A stretch of 57,664 bases of DNA from contig DATY01000007.1 of the NCBI GenBank assembly GCA_002504905.1, positions 1 to 57,664 of the forward strand, in the 5' to 3' direction. The number at the start of each line of letters is the position of its first letter. Position 1 is the first letter of the stretch. This DNA is from Euryarchaeota archaeon UBA605. Lineage in GTDB: Archaea > Thermoplasmatota > Poseidoniia > Poseidoniales > Thalassarchaeaceae. The position numbers and the translations under genes were made by a program. Below are positions 8,400 through 16,342 of this stretch, in pieces. Under the pieces are notes generated by a model. The model worked only from the letters and a program-made list of their open reading frames with translations. It had not been told where the DNA came from and ran no database searches.

Positions 8400-9880
8400 A
8401 ATGAATTAACAATCAATCTTTTCCTAATTCCATTCCATGCTTCAACGGAAACTTGTAATGACATTTCAGAATTAGTTGAAATGCTACTGGTATCATAGTC
8501 ATTCTTCATTCTAACTTCAATTTCATGATTTCCAGAATTAACTTGTAAAGTATTACCCCTCTTGAAATCATCAGAAATGCCAATTCCAAATGTGCGATCA
8601 ATTGAATTCACTTTGAATGATAATTGGAAGATAGTTCCTTTGAATCCATTGATTAGCTCTTTTTGTTCGTTCAAGAATCTTGCCTCATTCATTTGATTAA
8701 TTATTTCATCTAAAGAAATATCTGCATCATCAGAATCTTGAATATTCTCATTCGACACTTCTTCGACCGTTAATGATTCAGAAATTGATTCACTGACTTG
8801 AACCCTATCGGGTACGTCTACACTGTATGGAACTTCAACTGAATTCGAATCAGTAAAATTCTCTTCTATCTGTTCTTCAATTGCATTTCTTACATCTTCC
8901 TCTACAGAAATAATAGATTCATTTTCATTAGACATTTGATTCAAGGAAGAAACTGCACCTATTGCTGCTCCAGCTAACCCCAAACCAGTTACAATCTTGG
9001 CTTTATCACTGGAAAGTTTAGTTTTCGCAACAGAAACTAATGCATCTGATTTTATCTTCCATAAAGCTCTGGCAGGAGTCTGAGCAAACACAGGTAAGTT
9101 AGATAATTCTTCCTCAAACTTTCCATTAATCTCGGCAAATTTTGCGTCAATGTGACTCTCATGTTGAAAATCTTGATCTAGTTCAGCTGCTAATCCATTA
9201 ACCCATCCCTCAGCAAACGAAACTAAATCACCTTCATCAACTTCAGGTATCTCTTCATCAACATTCTCAATATTCTGTTCAGGCTCATCATCCCTTTCAG
9301 TAACTGAGATAGTTATCTTCCCAGCCCCTACAAATCGACGAGAACCTAAAGGAATATTACCGTCCGAAGGGACTCTAGTCCAGCCACCACTATACCAATC
9401 ATTACTTCCATCTTGCTCCCTATCATCAAAACTCCATGAGGGAGCACCTCCATCATTGGCATCATAATAGTATAATCTACAATTATCTGAATTTAGATAC
9501 CAGTCTTTACCATTCATTTTACTTGATTGTAAAATATACTCTCCATTGTATTTTTCTTCAACATGATTTGAGACCATTAAGGAAGAAGAACTACTTGTCA
9601 TAGTCTTATTTTCAATACCTAATAGAGCCATCAATTCATTTGAGGAAAGTTTACCACTATCATTTTGATCAATAGCAGAAAATATTGGCTGTAAATATGA
9701 TCGAGGTGCACTACTTCCTGTTAATTCTGTCAAACCCCTATCAAACTCTTCTAAATCAATTTCTCCATCATTATTAAAATCAAATTTTGATATCATCCCC
9801 TCAGCATTAAAACCCTTGTTAATTAACAATTTTTCTAGATTCTTCAATGCAGCTGCTACGAGTTTATCCGATATAGCCAT
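8396..9880 (-). CDS. EF-hand calcium-binding protein of unknown function
   Basis: The 494-residue protein starts with two canonical EF-hands. The first loop is DFNNDGEIDLEE at residues 34-45 and the second is DQNDSGKLSSNE at 71-82; they are spaced as a paired EF-hand lobe. A compact domain rich in Tyr/Trp follows at about 115-200 (YNGEYIL to GAGKITISV), reminiscent of a small beta domain. An acidic linker comes next, then a helical stretch, a Gly/Ala-rich hydrophobic segment near 300-320, and a final beta-rich domain of about 90 residues. No signal peptide is visible, so the protein may be cytoplasmic or membrane-associated. Paired EF-hands are uncommon in archaea. The function is unknown; calcium sensing is inference. 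Confidence 0.85.
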   Translation of the reverse strand: MAISDKLVAAALKNLEKLLINKGFNAEGMISKFDFNNDGEIDLEEFDRGLTELTGSSAPRSYLQPIFSAIDQNDSGKLSSNELMALLGIENKTMTSSSSSLMVSNHVEEKYNGEYILQSSKMNGKDWYLNSDNCRLYYYDANDGGAPSWSFDDREQDGSNDWYSGGWTRVPSDGNIPLGSRRFVGAGKITISVTERDDEPEQNIENVDEEIPEVDEGDLVSFAEGWVNGLAAELDQDFQHESHIDAKFAEINGKFEEELSNLPVFAQTPARALWKIKSDALVSVAKTKLSSDKAKIVTGLGLAGAAIGAVSSLNQMSNENESIISVEEDVRNAIEEQIEENFTDSNSVEVPYSVDVPDRVQVSESISESLTVEEVSNENIQDSDDADISLDEIINQMNEARFLNEQKELINGFKGTIFQLSFKVNSIDRTFGIGISDDFKRGNTLQVNSGNHEIEVRMKNDYDTSSISTNSEMSLQVSVEAWNGIRKRLIVNSF

Positions 9881-9941
9881 GTATGTGCGTACAGGAATCT
9901 AAACATGATACTTGCCCCGCCACAATTAGCAGATTTAGAAA

Positions 9942-11081
9942 TTAAATGAAAGGTGTACGTACAACAATTGACCTAACTCTTCTTCTACTACTTGCTTGAA
10001 TCCACAGTTCTTGGCCTATTGAAACATCCTCAAAGTAGCCGATAGCAATACCGGTTTTGTTCATACTAGGAGAAGGACCTCCACTAGTTACATATCCAAC
10101 TTTCTTAGCGGAATCTTCAGGACCATCAAAGACTGAATGTCCGGGCCTAGGATTCGGGCCTCTATCTTGACAAACTAAACCATGCCATCTAGCACCAGAT
10201 TCCAGATACTTCATTATAGATTCTTTTCCGATAAAATCATGATCTAAATTCAAACCAAATGGAACATTAGTTTCTACAGAATTTCTATTAAGAAATCCCT
10301 CTGGAAAATGAATTTCAGGATCTATTCCCAATCCAGGCCAAAGAAAATCTTGACCAGATAGGAGATATCCTTTCTCTAATCTAAGTGTGTCTCTAGCACC
10401 CAAACCAACTGGAGTTGAGCCAAACTTAATTAGAGACTCCCAAAGATTTGCAGCCTGATTGTTTGGTATGAAAATCTCAAATCCTCTCTCTCCAGTATAA
10501 CCAGTTCCTTGAATCCATCCAGTAATTTGTAAATCATTCTTTGCAATTTTTTGACAAGAGAATCTCGAAACAATATTTTCTTCACCCAAAACATCCCTCA
10601 ATATAGTGACTGATTCAGGACCTTGCAAAGCAATAATACTTGTTTCTTTTGATAAATCATTGATTTTTATTGAGCCATCACTCGGTAGCTTTGAATTGAA
10701 CCATTCCCACATTGTAGAAATCATTGAAGCATTAGGGACTCCAAAAATACTGTTTTCTGAATTTACTGCAAAAATCATATCATCAATAATATACCCGTTC
10801 TGGTCTAGAAAATGTGTGTAGCCACATTTACCTATTGTGAAATTAGTAAAATTTTGAGTACCTATTGAGTTAAGCCATGAAAGTACTTGATCACCATGAA
10901 ACTCAAAAAAACCCATATGTGAAACATCAAAAAGACCTGATTTATTTCGACAAGAAATATGCTCTTCTTGAATTGAAGTATACCAAATTGGAAGTTCAAA
11001 ACCATGGAAATCTACTATATTTGCTCCGGCCTGTAAATGGTTGTCATAAAGCGCTGTCCTTACTAGATTACCGTCACTCAT
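9942..11081 (-). CDS. gcvT: Aminomethyltransferase, glycine cleavage system T protein
   Basis: GcvT moves the methylene group from lipoyl-H protein to tetrahydrofolate and releases ammonia. From the chosen start there are 379 residues, close to the normal length. The visible motifs are LYDNHLQAGANIVDFHGFELP, SGLFDVSHMG, the GYTGERGFEIF loop, the GLGARDTLRLEKGYLLSGQD region and a C-terminal GYVTSGG segment. The frame stays open 20 codons further upstream (to 11141), but homology begins at MSDGNLVRTALYD and AAGGGT lies just before that ATG. It is about 2.5 kb from gcvPA and separated from it by unrelated genes. It is divergent from TFB. Confidence 0.95.
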   Translation of the reverse strand: MSDGNLVRTALYDNHLQAGANIVDFHGFELPIWYTSIQEEHISCRNKSGLFDVSHMGFFEFHGDQVLSWLNSIGTQNFTNFTIGKCGYTHFLDQNGYIIDDMIFAVNSENSIFGVPNASMISTMWEWFNSKLPSDGSIKINDLSKETSIIALQGPESVTILRDVLGEENIVSRFSCQKIAKNDLQITGWIQGTGYTGERGFEIFIPNNQAANLWESLIKFGSTPVGLGARDTLRLEKGYLLSGQDFLWPGLGIDPEIHFPEGFLNRNSVETNVPFGLNLDHDFIGKESIMKYLESGARWHGLVCQDRGPNPRPGHSVFDGPEDSAKKVGYVTSGGPSPSMNKTGIAIGYFEDVSIGQELWIQASSRRRVRSIVVRTPFI

Positions 11082-11170
11082 ACCCTTTCGAAAGAGGACA
11101 GGTGCAAGAAGGTGGCGATTAGAAGAACAGAATATTCGCAAAAAAAATCTTGACTTAAAAAATAGAGAGG

Positions 11171-11188
11171 TTTAAATAGTGCCGGCAC
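11171..11188 (+). promoter_or_regulatory. TATA box and adjacent 10-bp palindrome of the TFB gene
   Basis: TTTAAATA at 11171-11178 is a good archaeal TATA element. GTGCCGGCAC at 11179-11188 is a perfect palindrome directly downstream of it, where a bound protein would block initiation. The expected start of transcription, about 25 bp after the TATA centre, falls near 11200, giving a very short leader before the ATG. Confidence 0.5.
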
Positions 11189-11210
11189 CACTATACAACT
11201 AGAGGTTGAT

Positions 11211-12227
11211 ATGATGAGTGAAAGGCCCCATAATCAGAGCAAGTCATCGAATCTCATTAAGGAAAATAATTCTAGAAAAAAAGAATTTAATTATAATAAG
11301 AGGCCTTCAAAATCAAGAGGTACAGAGTCTGTAACTGGAAAATGTAAGATTTGTGGCTCAAATTCATGGGATACTGATTCAGTCCGTGGAGAGACTATTT
11401 GTTCAGAATGTGGATATGTTGCGGCTGAAAATATGATTGATCCTGGTGCAGAATGGACAAATCACTCAGGTGGAGAAGATAGGAGTAGGGTTGGAGCCCC
11501 AACATCTTTGACTATTTCTGATAAAGGGTTATCGACAGAGATTAGTAGAACAGATTTGACTTCCGGTGCTGCAGCAAGACATGGGATGACTGGAAAAAAC
11601 TTGCGTGACTGGAGAAGAAGACAGAGAGTTGATCAAAGGACTAAAACAAGAGACAGTAGGAGTAGAAATCTGTCTACTGCTATGCAATTTATTAGAGACA
11701 GAGGAGGATTACCTAAACAGATTGAGCAAGAAGCTGCGAATCTATACAGGCATGCTATGAAAGAAGGAATTGTTACTGGTAGGAGTATAAGGGGAGTCAC
11801 TGCTGCTTGTGTTTACATCGCAGCACGACAAGCAGGTATTCCAAGAAGGATTGATGTAATTGCAGAGGCTTTCGATATGGTAACTGAAGTTGAAGAAAAA
11901 GAATTGAAAAGAACAATTAGATTAGTTGCTAGGAAAATGAATACTCATCATATCACAGGTCCTGAGGAATATTTTGAAAAGTTCCATTCAGATTTACAAT
12001 TGCCACCCAATGTATTAGGCGATACCAGAGACTTATGGGATAAAGTTGGAAAGAATCTAATTTGGCAAGGTAAGAAACCCTCAGGAATTGCCGGTTGTAT
12101 ATTGTACAAAGCATCACAAAATAGTAGTTCACCAAGGACACAGATTGAGGTTTGTAAAGTTTCAGGAATTAGCGAAGTAACACTGAGGGGACTATTGAAA
12201 ATTTTAGATCAAATATTAGATGATTAA
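11211..12227 (+). CDS. tfb: Transcription initiation factor IIB
   Basis: TFB bridges TBP bound at the TATA box and RNA polymerase. A polar N-terminal tail of about 40 residues precedes the zinc ribbon, with C45, C48, C64 and C67 (CKIC and CSEC). The B-reader/linker region follows, then two cyclin-like repeats from about residue 140 to the end. The segment GRSIRGVTAACVYIAARQAGIPR is the classic first-repeat signature. At 338 residues it is slightly long because of the N-terminal tail. ATG at 11214 is an equally good start and better fits 4-nt spacing from GAGGTTGA. It stands alone, divergent from gcvT. Confidence 0.95.
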   Translation: MMSERPHNQSKSSNLIKENNSRKKEFNYNKRPSKSRGTESVTGKCKICGSNSWDTDSVRGETICSECGYVAAENMIDPGAEWTNHSGGEDRSRVGAPTSLTISDKGLSTEISRTDLTSGAAARHGMTGKNLRDWRRRQRVDQRTKTRDSRSRNLSTAMQFIRDRGGLPKQIEQEAANLYRHAMKEGIVTGRSIRGVTAACVYIAARQAGIPRRIDVIAEAFDMVTEVEEKELKRTIRLVARKMNTHHITGPEEYFEKFHSDLQLPPNVLGDTRDLWDKVGKNLIWQGKKPSGIAGCILYKASQNSSSPRTQIEVCKVSGISEVTLRGLLKILDQILDD

Positions 12228-12254
12228 TTATGATTTCAACTAAATATTTTTGAG

Positions 12255-12704
12255 TTAACCAATTTCGTAAACTGTCAGAGATATTTCACGTTCCTTAGCC
12301 ATTTCAATTACAATCCTTGTCCACTTACTAGTAGATGAGGGGATTGCTAGAATATCTGTTGCAGACTTCAAAATCTTTTGAGTGAGTGAATTGGGGGCTT
12401 CTGAGCGGCCTCTGTCCCTTAGTGTCCTGTTAGGATCGTCCCATTCTTCAGAAAAGATTGCTATCGGAGTTGAGTTATTGTCTGCCCAGCGTTCCGCCAT
12501 ATAATCGACACCGCTTGCGCCACCAACTATTATTAAATCGGGATAACCATTTTTATCTATCCAGTTCTCGATTAATTCTTCAAAGATTTCAAAATCATAA
12601 AATCTACTACTGCCAACTATTGCTAAATTGATAATATTTCCATCTTTATTAAGGTCTTTTTTCCCTAGCGAGTCAACTACGTTCTGTCCAATTCCCGATG
12701 TCAT
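12255..12704 (-). CDS. SLOG-superfamily (DUF2493/YspA-like) nucleotide-binding protein
   Basis: The 149-residue protein has the Rossmann-like pattern of the DUF2493/YspA group. These features are LAIVGSSRF (residues 27-35), LIIVGGASGVDYMAERWAD with the GGAxGvD motif, and a following PIAIFSEEWDD strand-loop typical of the family. Related SLOG proteins bind nucleotides or nucleotide-derived ligands, and some act in stress or conflict systems, but no such partner sits here. It is flanked by tfb (convergent) and sufS (divergent). No Shine-Dalgarno is seen, and an AT-rich stretch about 27 bp upstream fits a leaderless transcript. The ligand is unknown. Confidence 0.7.
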   Translation of the reverse strand: MTSGIGQNVVDSLGKKDLNKDGNIINLAIVGSSRFYDFEIFEELIENWIDKNGYPDLIIVGGASGVDYMAERWADNNSTPIAIFSEEWDDPNRTLRDRGRSEAPNSLTQKILKSATDILAIPSSTSKWTRIVIEMAKEREISLTVYEIG

Positions 12705-12804
12705 TGTTGACTTGAGAGAGGTTTACAGGGATAAATGTCATGTACAAACCAATACATTATTTCATATCTGATTATCATTTCGGACCATATGGTGATAAGG
12801 ACAG

Positions 12805-14028
12805 ATGTTAGATATTAAGTCAATCCGTGCAGATTTTCCAATACTTGATAGAGTATTACCAAATGGGAAAAAATTAGTATATTTTGATAATGCTGCAACA
12901 TCACAAAAACCTCAATGTGTTATTGATGCAATGAGTAATTTTTATGAGAATTATAATTCGAATGCACATAGAGCAAATCACACTCTAGCGGATGAGGCAA
13001 GCTCAGCACTAGAAAATGCCAGGAGTCAGATCTCTAACTTTTTTGGCGCAAAGCCTGAAAATATGATTTACACTAGTGGAGCGACGGAAGCAATTAACCT
13101 TGTTTCTTATGGTTGGGCTAAAAATAATCTACAATATGGCGATGTAATCGTGATTACTGAAATGGAACATCATGCTGACATAGTACCCTGGCAAGAACTT
13201 TCTAAAGAGAAAGGAGTAGAAGTTAGATATGTACCAATAAATAACGAAACTTTCACTCTTGATATGGAGGCTTTTGAAATCGCTTTAGAGGGAGCAAGTT
13301 TAGTTTGTGTGACTCACACAAGCAATGTCTTAGGTATTAGAAATCCAATTGAAAAAATAATTGAAATGAGTAAAGAAGTAGGTTGTAAAGTACTAATTGA
13401 TTGTGCTCAGGGAGCACCTCATGAGAAAATAGATTTTGAAAATCTGGGTGCAGATTTCTTAGCAATTTCAGCACATAAAATGGCTGGACCTACAGGAATT
13501 GGTTGTCTGCTAACATCTACAGAGAGGATTCAGGAAATGGGTCCTTTTATGACTGGAGGATCAATGATCAAGACAGTAACAACTAATGGATCTACGTTCA
13601 AAGATGGTCACGCAATGTTTGAAACAGGAACTCCAAGAATTGCAGAAGCAATCGGTTGGGGAGCCGCTGTAGAATGGTTAGATCAATTTGAGATGGAAGA
13701 TATCCACAGTCATGTCCATGAGATTGCAGCATTTGCTGGAAATGAAATGGAAAAAATACCTGGGATTAAAATTTTTGGAAATCCGAGCAACAAGGATTCT
13801 TCAGGGGCTGTTTCATTCCTACATGATTCAATTCAATCACAAGATTTAGCCTTACTTTTAGATCAAGGAGGTTATGCGGTACGTACTGGACATCATTGTG
13901 CACAACCACTAATGGATGCTTTGGGAGTCCCATCAACTAATAGAGCATCTTTTTGGATATATAATACTAAAGAAGAAGTGGATGGATTCCTTGAACATCT
14001 CAAATATATATGTGAAAGATTTTCATAA
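12805..14028 (+). CDS. sufS: Cysteine desulfurase SufS
   Basis: SufS takes sulfur from cysteine for iron-sulfur cluster assembly, using PLP. The PLP lysine is K225 in AISAHKMAGPTGIG and the persulfide Cys is C365 in RTGHHCAQPLM. The TSGATEAINLV motif is near residue 90. The 407 residues match group II (SufS) desulfurases. The gene heads a plus-strand cluster with sufE and a DUF59 gene, so the protein very likely hands its persulfide to SufE. The sufBCD scaffold genes are not in the window. Confidence 0.95.
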   Translation: MLDIKSIRADFPILDRVLPNGKKLVYFDNAATSQKPQCVIDAMSNFYENYNSNAHRANHTLADEASSALENARSQISNFFGAKPENMIYTSGATEAINLVSYGWAKNNLQYGDVIVITEMEHHADIVPWQELSKEKGVEVRYVPINNETFTLDMEAFEIALEGASLVCVTHTSNVLGIRNPIEKIIEMSKEVGCKVLIDCAQGAPHEKIDFENLGADFLAISAHKMAGPTGIGCLLTSTERIQEMGPFMTGGSMIKTVTTNGSTFKDGHAMFETGTPRIAEAIGWGAAVEWLDQFEMEDIHSHVHEIAAFAGNEMEKIPGIKIFGNPSNKDSSGAVSFLHDSIQSQDLALLLDQGGYAVRTGHHCAQPLMDALGVPSTNRASFWIYNTKEEVDGFLEHLKYICERFS

Positions 14029-14069
14029 TTAAACAATCATTTGAATAAAAAAAACCCTTACGACGTATC

Positions 14070-14498
14070 ATGTCTTCACTCTGGCCTGAGCATATAGATG
14101 ATATTGTTGAAGAGTTTAGAGATTGTTTCGACTCAATGGAAAGATATGAATTACTTTTTGAATACGCTAAAAAAAATCCGAATCCTCTTTTAGAAGAAGA
14201 TTGGACAGAAGAGAATCAAATTTTGGGTTGTCAGTCAAGGGCACATGTGATTTGTTCTTTAGATGAAAAAGGATTATTCATATTAAAATCTGGAGCAGAT
14301 GCACAAATTGTTCAGGGACTAATGAGTATTACTAGTATTGCAGTGAATGGATTAAATCCAACCGAAGTTTCTAACTTGACTCCTGCATATATCGAAGAAA
14401 TGGGATTGAAAGCCGCTTTAAGTCCGAATAGAGCAAATGGGTTCTTGAATATGTTCAATAGAGTGATTAAAGAGGCAAAGATACTTTCGGAGACTTAG
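14070..14498 (+). CDS. sufE: Sulfur acceptor protein SufE
   Basis: SufE accepts the persulfide from SufS and stimulates it. The acceptor Cys is C54 in ILGCQSRAHV, matching the GCQSxVW-type motif of the family. The N-terminal helix pattern IDDIVEEFRDCFDSMERYELL and the C-terminal SPNRANGFLNMF (usually SRxxGxxxM) agree. The 142 residues are normal. A 41-bp gap after sufS and an AT-rich stretch before the ATG leave room for a separate promoter. SufE is a bacterial-type partner, so the sufS-sufE pair was probably acquired from bacteria. Confidence 0.92.
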   Translation: MSSLWPEHIDDIVEEFRDCFDSMERYELLFEYAKKNPNPLLEEDWTEENQILGCQSRAHVICSLDEKGLFILKSGADAQIVQGLMSITSIAVNGLNPTEVSNLTPAYIEEMGLKAALSPNRANGFLNMFNRVIKEAKILSET

Positions 14499-14499
14499 G

Positions 14500-14802
14500 A
14501 TGATTGATAAGAATGCTGTTTTTGAAGCTTTAAATGAAGTTGAAGACCCAGAAATGAAAATCTCAGTTATCGATTTAGGTCTAATTTATGATGTGAAAAT
14601 AGAAAATACACATGCAGAAATTGAGATGACATTGACAAGTCCTGGATGTCCAGTAGCGCCAGAACTAATGGCTGCTGTCCATAGAGCTGCTCTTAAGACT
14701 CAGGGATTAGAAAGTGTTCATGTAAATCTTACTTTCACGCCACTTTGGGACCCAAAAATACATGCCACAGAAGATGGGAAATTTGAATTAGGTATATTCT
14801 AG
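14500..14802 (+). CDS. DUF59/MIP18-family iron-sulfur assembly protein (SufT-like)
   Basis: This 100-residue protein is a complete DUF59 (MIP18/PaaD-like) domain. It has DPEMKISVIDLGLIYDV near residues 17-33, the conserved TSPGCPVAP around residue 48 with its single Cys, and a FTPLWDP end motif. Family members help deliver or mature Fe-S clusters. The start ATG follows the sufE stop by 1 bp, so it is co-translated with sufE and is best read as a SUF accessory factor. It is probably SufT-like; whether it acts as a carrier or in target selection cannot be told from sequence. Confidence 0.88.
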   Translation: MIDKNAVFEALNEVEDPEMKISVIDLGLIYDVKIENTHAEIEMTLTSPGCPVAPELMAAVHRAALKTQGLESVHVNLTFTPLWDPKIHATEDGKFELGIF

Positions 14803-14813
14803 ATAAGGTGTGA

Positions 14814-14882
14814 ATGTCTTTCATTGAAAACCCAAAAACTGAGAGATTGAGGGAATTTCTGTCTGCAACGGATGATGATTGA
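14814..14882 (+). CDS. Possible 22-residue micro-ORF at the end of the suf cluster
   Basis: An ATG 11 bp after the DUF59 stop is preceded by AAGGTGTGA, a Shine-Dalgarno-like sequence but with almost no spacer. It encodes a polar, charged 22-residue peptide (MSFIENPKTERLRE then FLSATDDD). It ends just before the convergent gdhA stop. The size makes coding status uncertain; it could be a chance ORF. No homology is recognised. Confidence 0.25.
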   Translation: MSFIENPKTERLREFLSATDDD

Positions 14883-14884
14883 GA

Positions 14885-16339
14885 TTAAATCAGTCCTTGA
14901 GCCGTCATTGCTTCTGCAACTTTAAGGAAGCCAGCAATATTTGCACCTGCTACATAATTATCTGGCATACCATATTTTTCAGCTGTTTCTGCAGCATTTT
15001 TATGAATGTCAACCATGATTTTATCTAATTTCGCATCAACTTCTTCTCGTGTCCAATTATATCTTAGAGAGTTCTGAGACATTTCGAGTCCAGATGTTGC
15101 AACTCCTCCAGCATTACTGGCCTTCCCAGGAGCAAACATTACGCCATTTGTTAAGAAAACTTCAACGGCTTCCGGAGTACAAGGCATATTTGCGCCTTCG
15201 GCAACTGCCATGACTTTATTTTTAACTAGCATTTTAGCCTCTTCACCATTAATCTCATTTTGAGTAGCACATGGAAGTGCTACGTCGACATCTATTCCCC
15301 ATAATCCATTTGATGCAGGCTCCGGCTCGGATTTGGTAAAAGTAGCACTAGAATATTTTTCAGCATACTCCGATATCCTTCCACGGCGATTATTCTTTAG
15401 ATCCATAATCCAAGATAATTTGTCTCTATCAATTCCTTCCGGATCATGAATAAATCCACTTGAATCTGACATAGTAACTGGTTTCCCACCAAGATCTAAG
15501 ACTTTCTCACAAGCGAATTGTGCAACATTTCCTGAACCTGAAATTGAGACTTTCGCGCCTTGAAAAGATTTACCTTTGGCTGCAAGCATTTCTCTAGCAA
15601 AATAAACTAAACCATATCCTGTTGCTTCAGGCCTAATTAGAGAACCACCATATGAAATCCCTTTTCCAGTAAGTACACCAGTAAACTCATTTGCTAGTTT
15701 CTTATACATTCCAAAGAGGAAACCCACTTCTCTTCCCCCAACACCAATATCTCCAGCTGGAACATCTAGATCTGCACCAATATGCCTCCATAATTCCATC
15801 ATAAACGATTGGCAGAATCGCATGACTTCGGCATCAGTCTTACCTTTAGGATCGAAATCTGAACCCCCTTTTCCACCACCCAATGGTAATCCAGTTAAAC
15901 TATTTTTGAATACTTGCTCGAATGCTAGAAACTTTAGGATTGATTGATTGACGGATGGATGGAAACGAAGCCCTCCCTTGTATGGACCGATCGCACTATT
16001 CATCTGAACTCGAAATCCACGATTGACATGTAGCTTTCCACTATCATCATACCAAGGTACTCTAAATTGGATTATTCTCTCTGCTTCAACCATTGATTCT
16101 ACCACAGGTAAATATTCTGGATGTGCCTGAATTACAGGGACTAGGCTTTCAAGTACCTCTTCCACAGCTTGATGAAACTCTGGTTGGTTCGGGTCTCTTG
16201 CAATTACACTATCGTATACTTTTTTCATTGTATTATCCATGGGATTCACCAAGGTTTCCGAATCTAGACTAGTTATCGGGCGAGCAGAGGACCTACTAGC
16301 CCCTTTTGAATGGTGTGGATTGAATAACTCGTTAATCAT
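14885..16339 (-). CDS. gdhA: NADP-type glutamate dehydrogenase, bacterial family
   Basis: This enzyme interconverts 2-oxoglutarate plus ammonia and glutamate. It matches the bacterial hexameric GdhA subfamily nearly segment by segment: VNRGFRVQMNSAIGPYKGG, RFHPSVNQSILKFLAFEQ, the catalytic LPLGGGKGGSDFDPKG, DVPAGDIGVGGREVGF, and the nucleotide-binding SGSGNVAQFACEK. The resemblance to Escherichia coli GdhA is far closer than to the usual archaeal hexameric GDH, which suggests transfer from bacteria. The family normally starts near MDNTMKKVYDS (ATG at 16240). The frame given adds 33 residues upstream, and that extension is uncertain. The upstream HD gene ends 3 bp before this ATG. Confidence 0.95.
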   Translation of the reverse strand: MINELFNPHHSKGASRSSARPITSLDSETLVNPMDNTMKKVYDSVIARDPNQPEFHQAVEEVLESLVPVIQAHPEYLPVVESMVEAERIIQFRVPWYDDSGKLHVNRGFRVQMNSAIGPYKGGLRFHPSVNQSILKFLAFEQVFKNSLTGLPLGGGKGGSDFDPKGKTDAEVMRFCQSFMMELWRHIGADLDVPAGDIGVGGREVGFLFGMYKKLANEFTGVLTGKGISYGGSLIRPEATGYGLVYFAREMLAAKGKSFQGAKVSISGSGNVAQFACEKVLDLGGKPVTMSDSSGFIHDPEGIDRDKLSWIMDLKNNRRGRISEYAEKYSSATFTKSEPEPASNGLWGIDVDVALPCATQNEINGEEAKMLVKNKVMAVAEGANMPCTPEAVEVFLTNGVMFAPGKASNAGGVATSGLEMSQNSLRYNWTREEVDAKLDKIMVDIHKNAAETAEKYGMPDNYVAGANIAGFLKVAEAMTAQGLI

Positions 16340-16342
16340 TAG

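Noticed and set aside
12255..12704. SLOG protein as part of a nucleotide-signalling defence system
   Set aside because: No cyclase, effector or TIR/SAVED-like partner is adjacent; neighbours are tfb and sufS.
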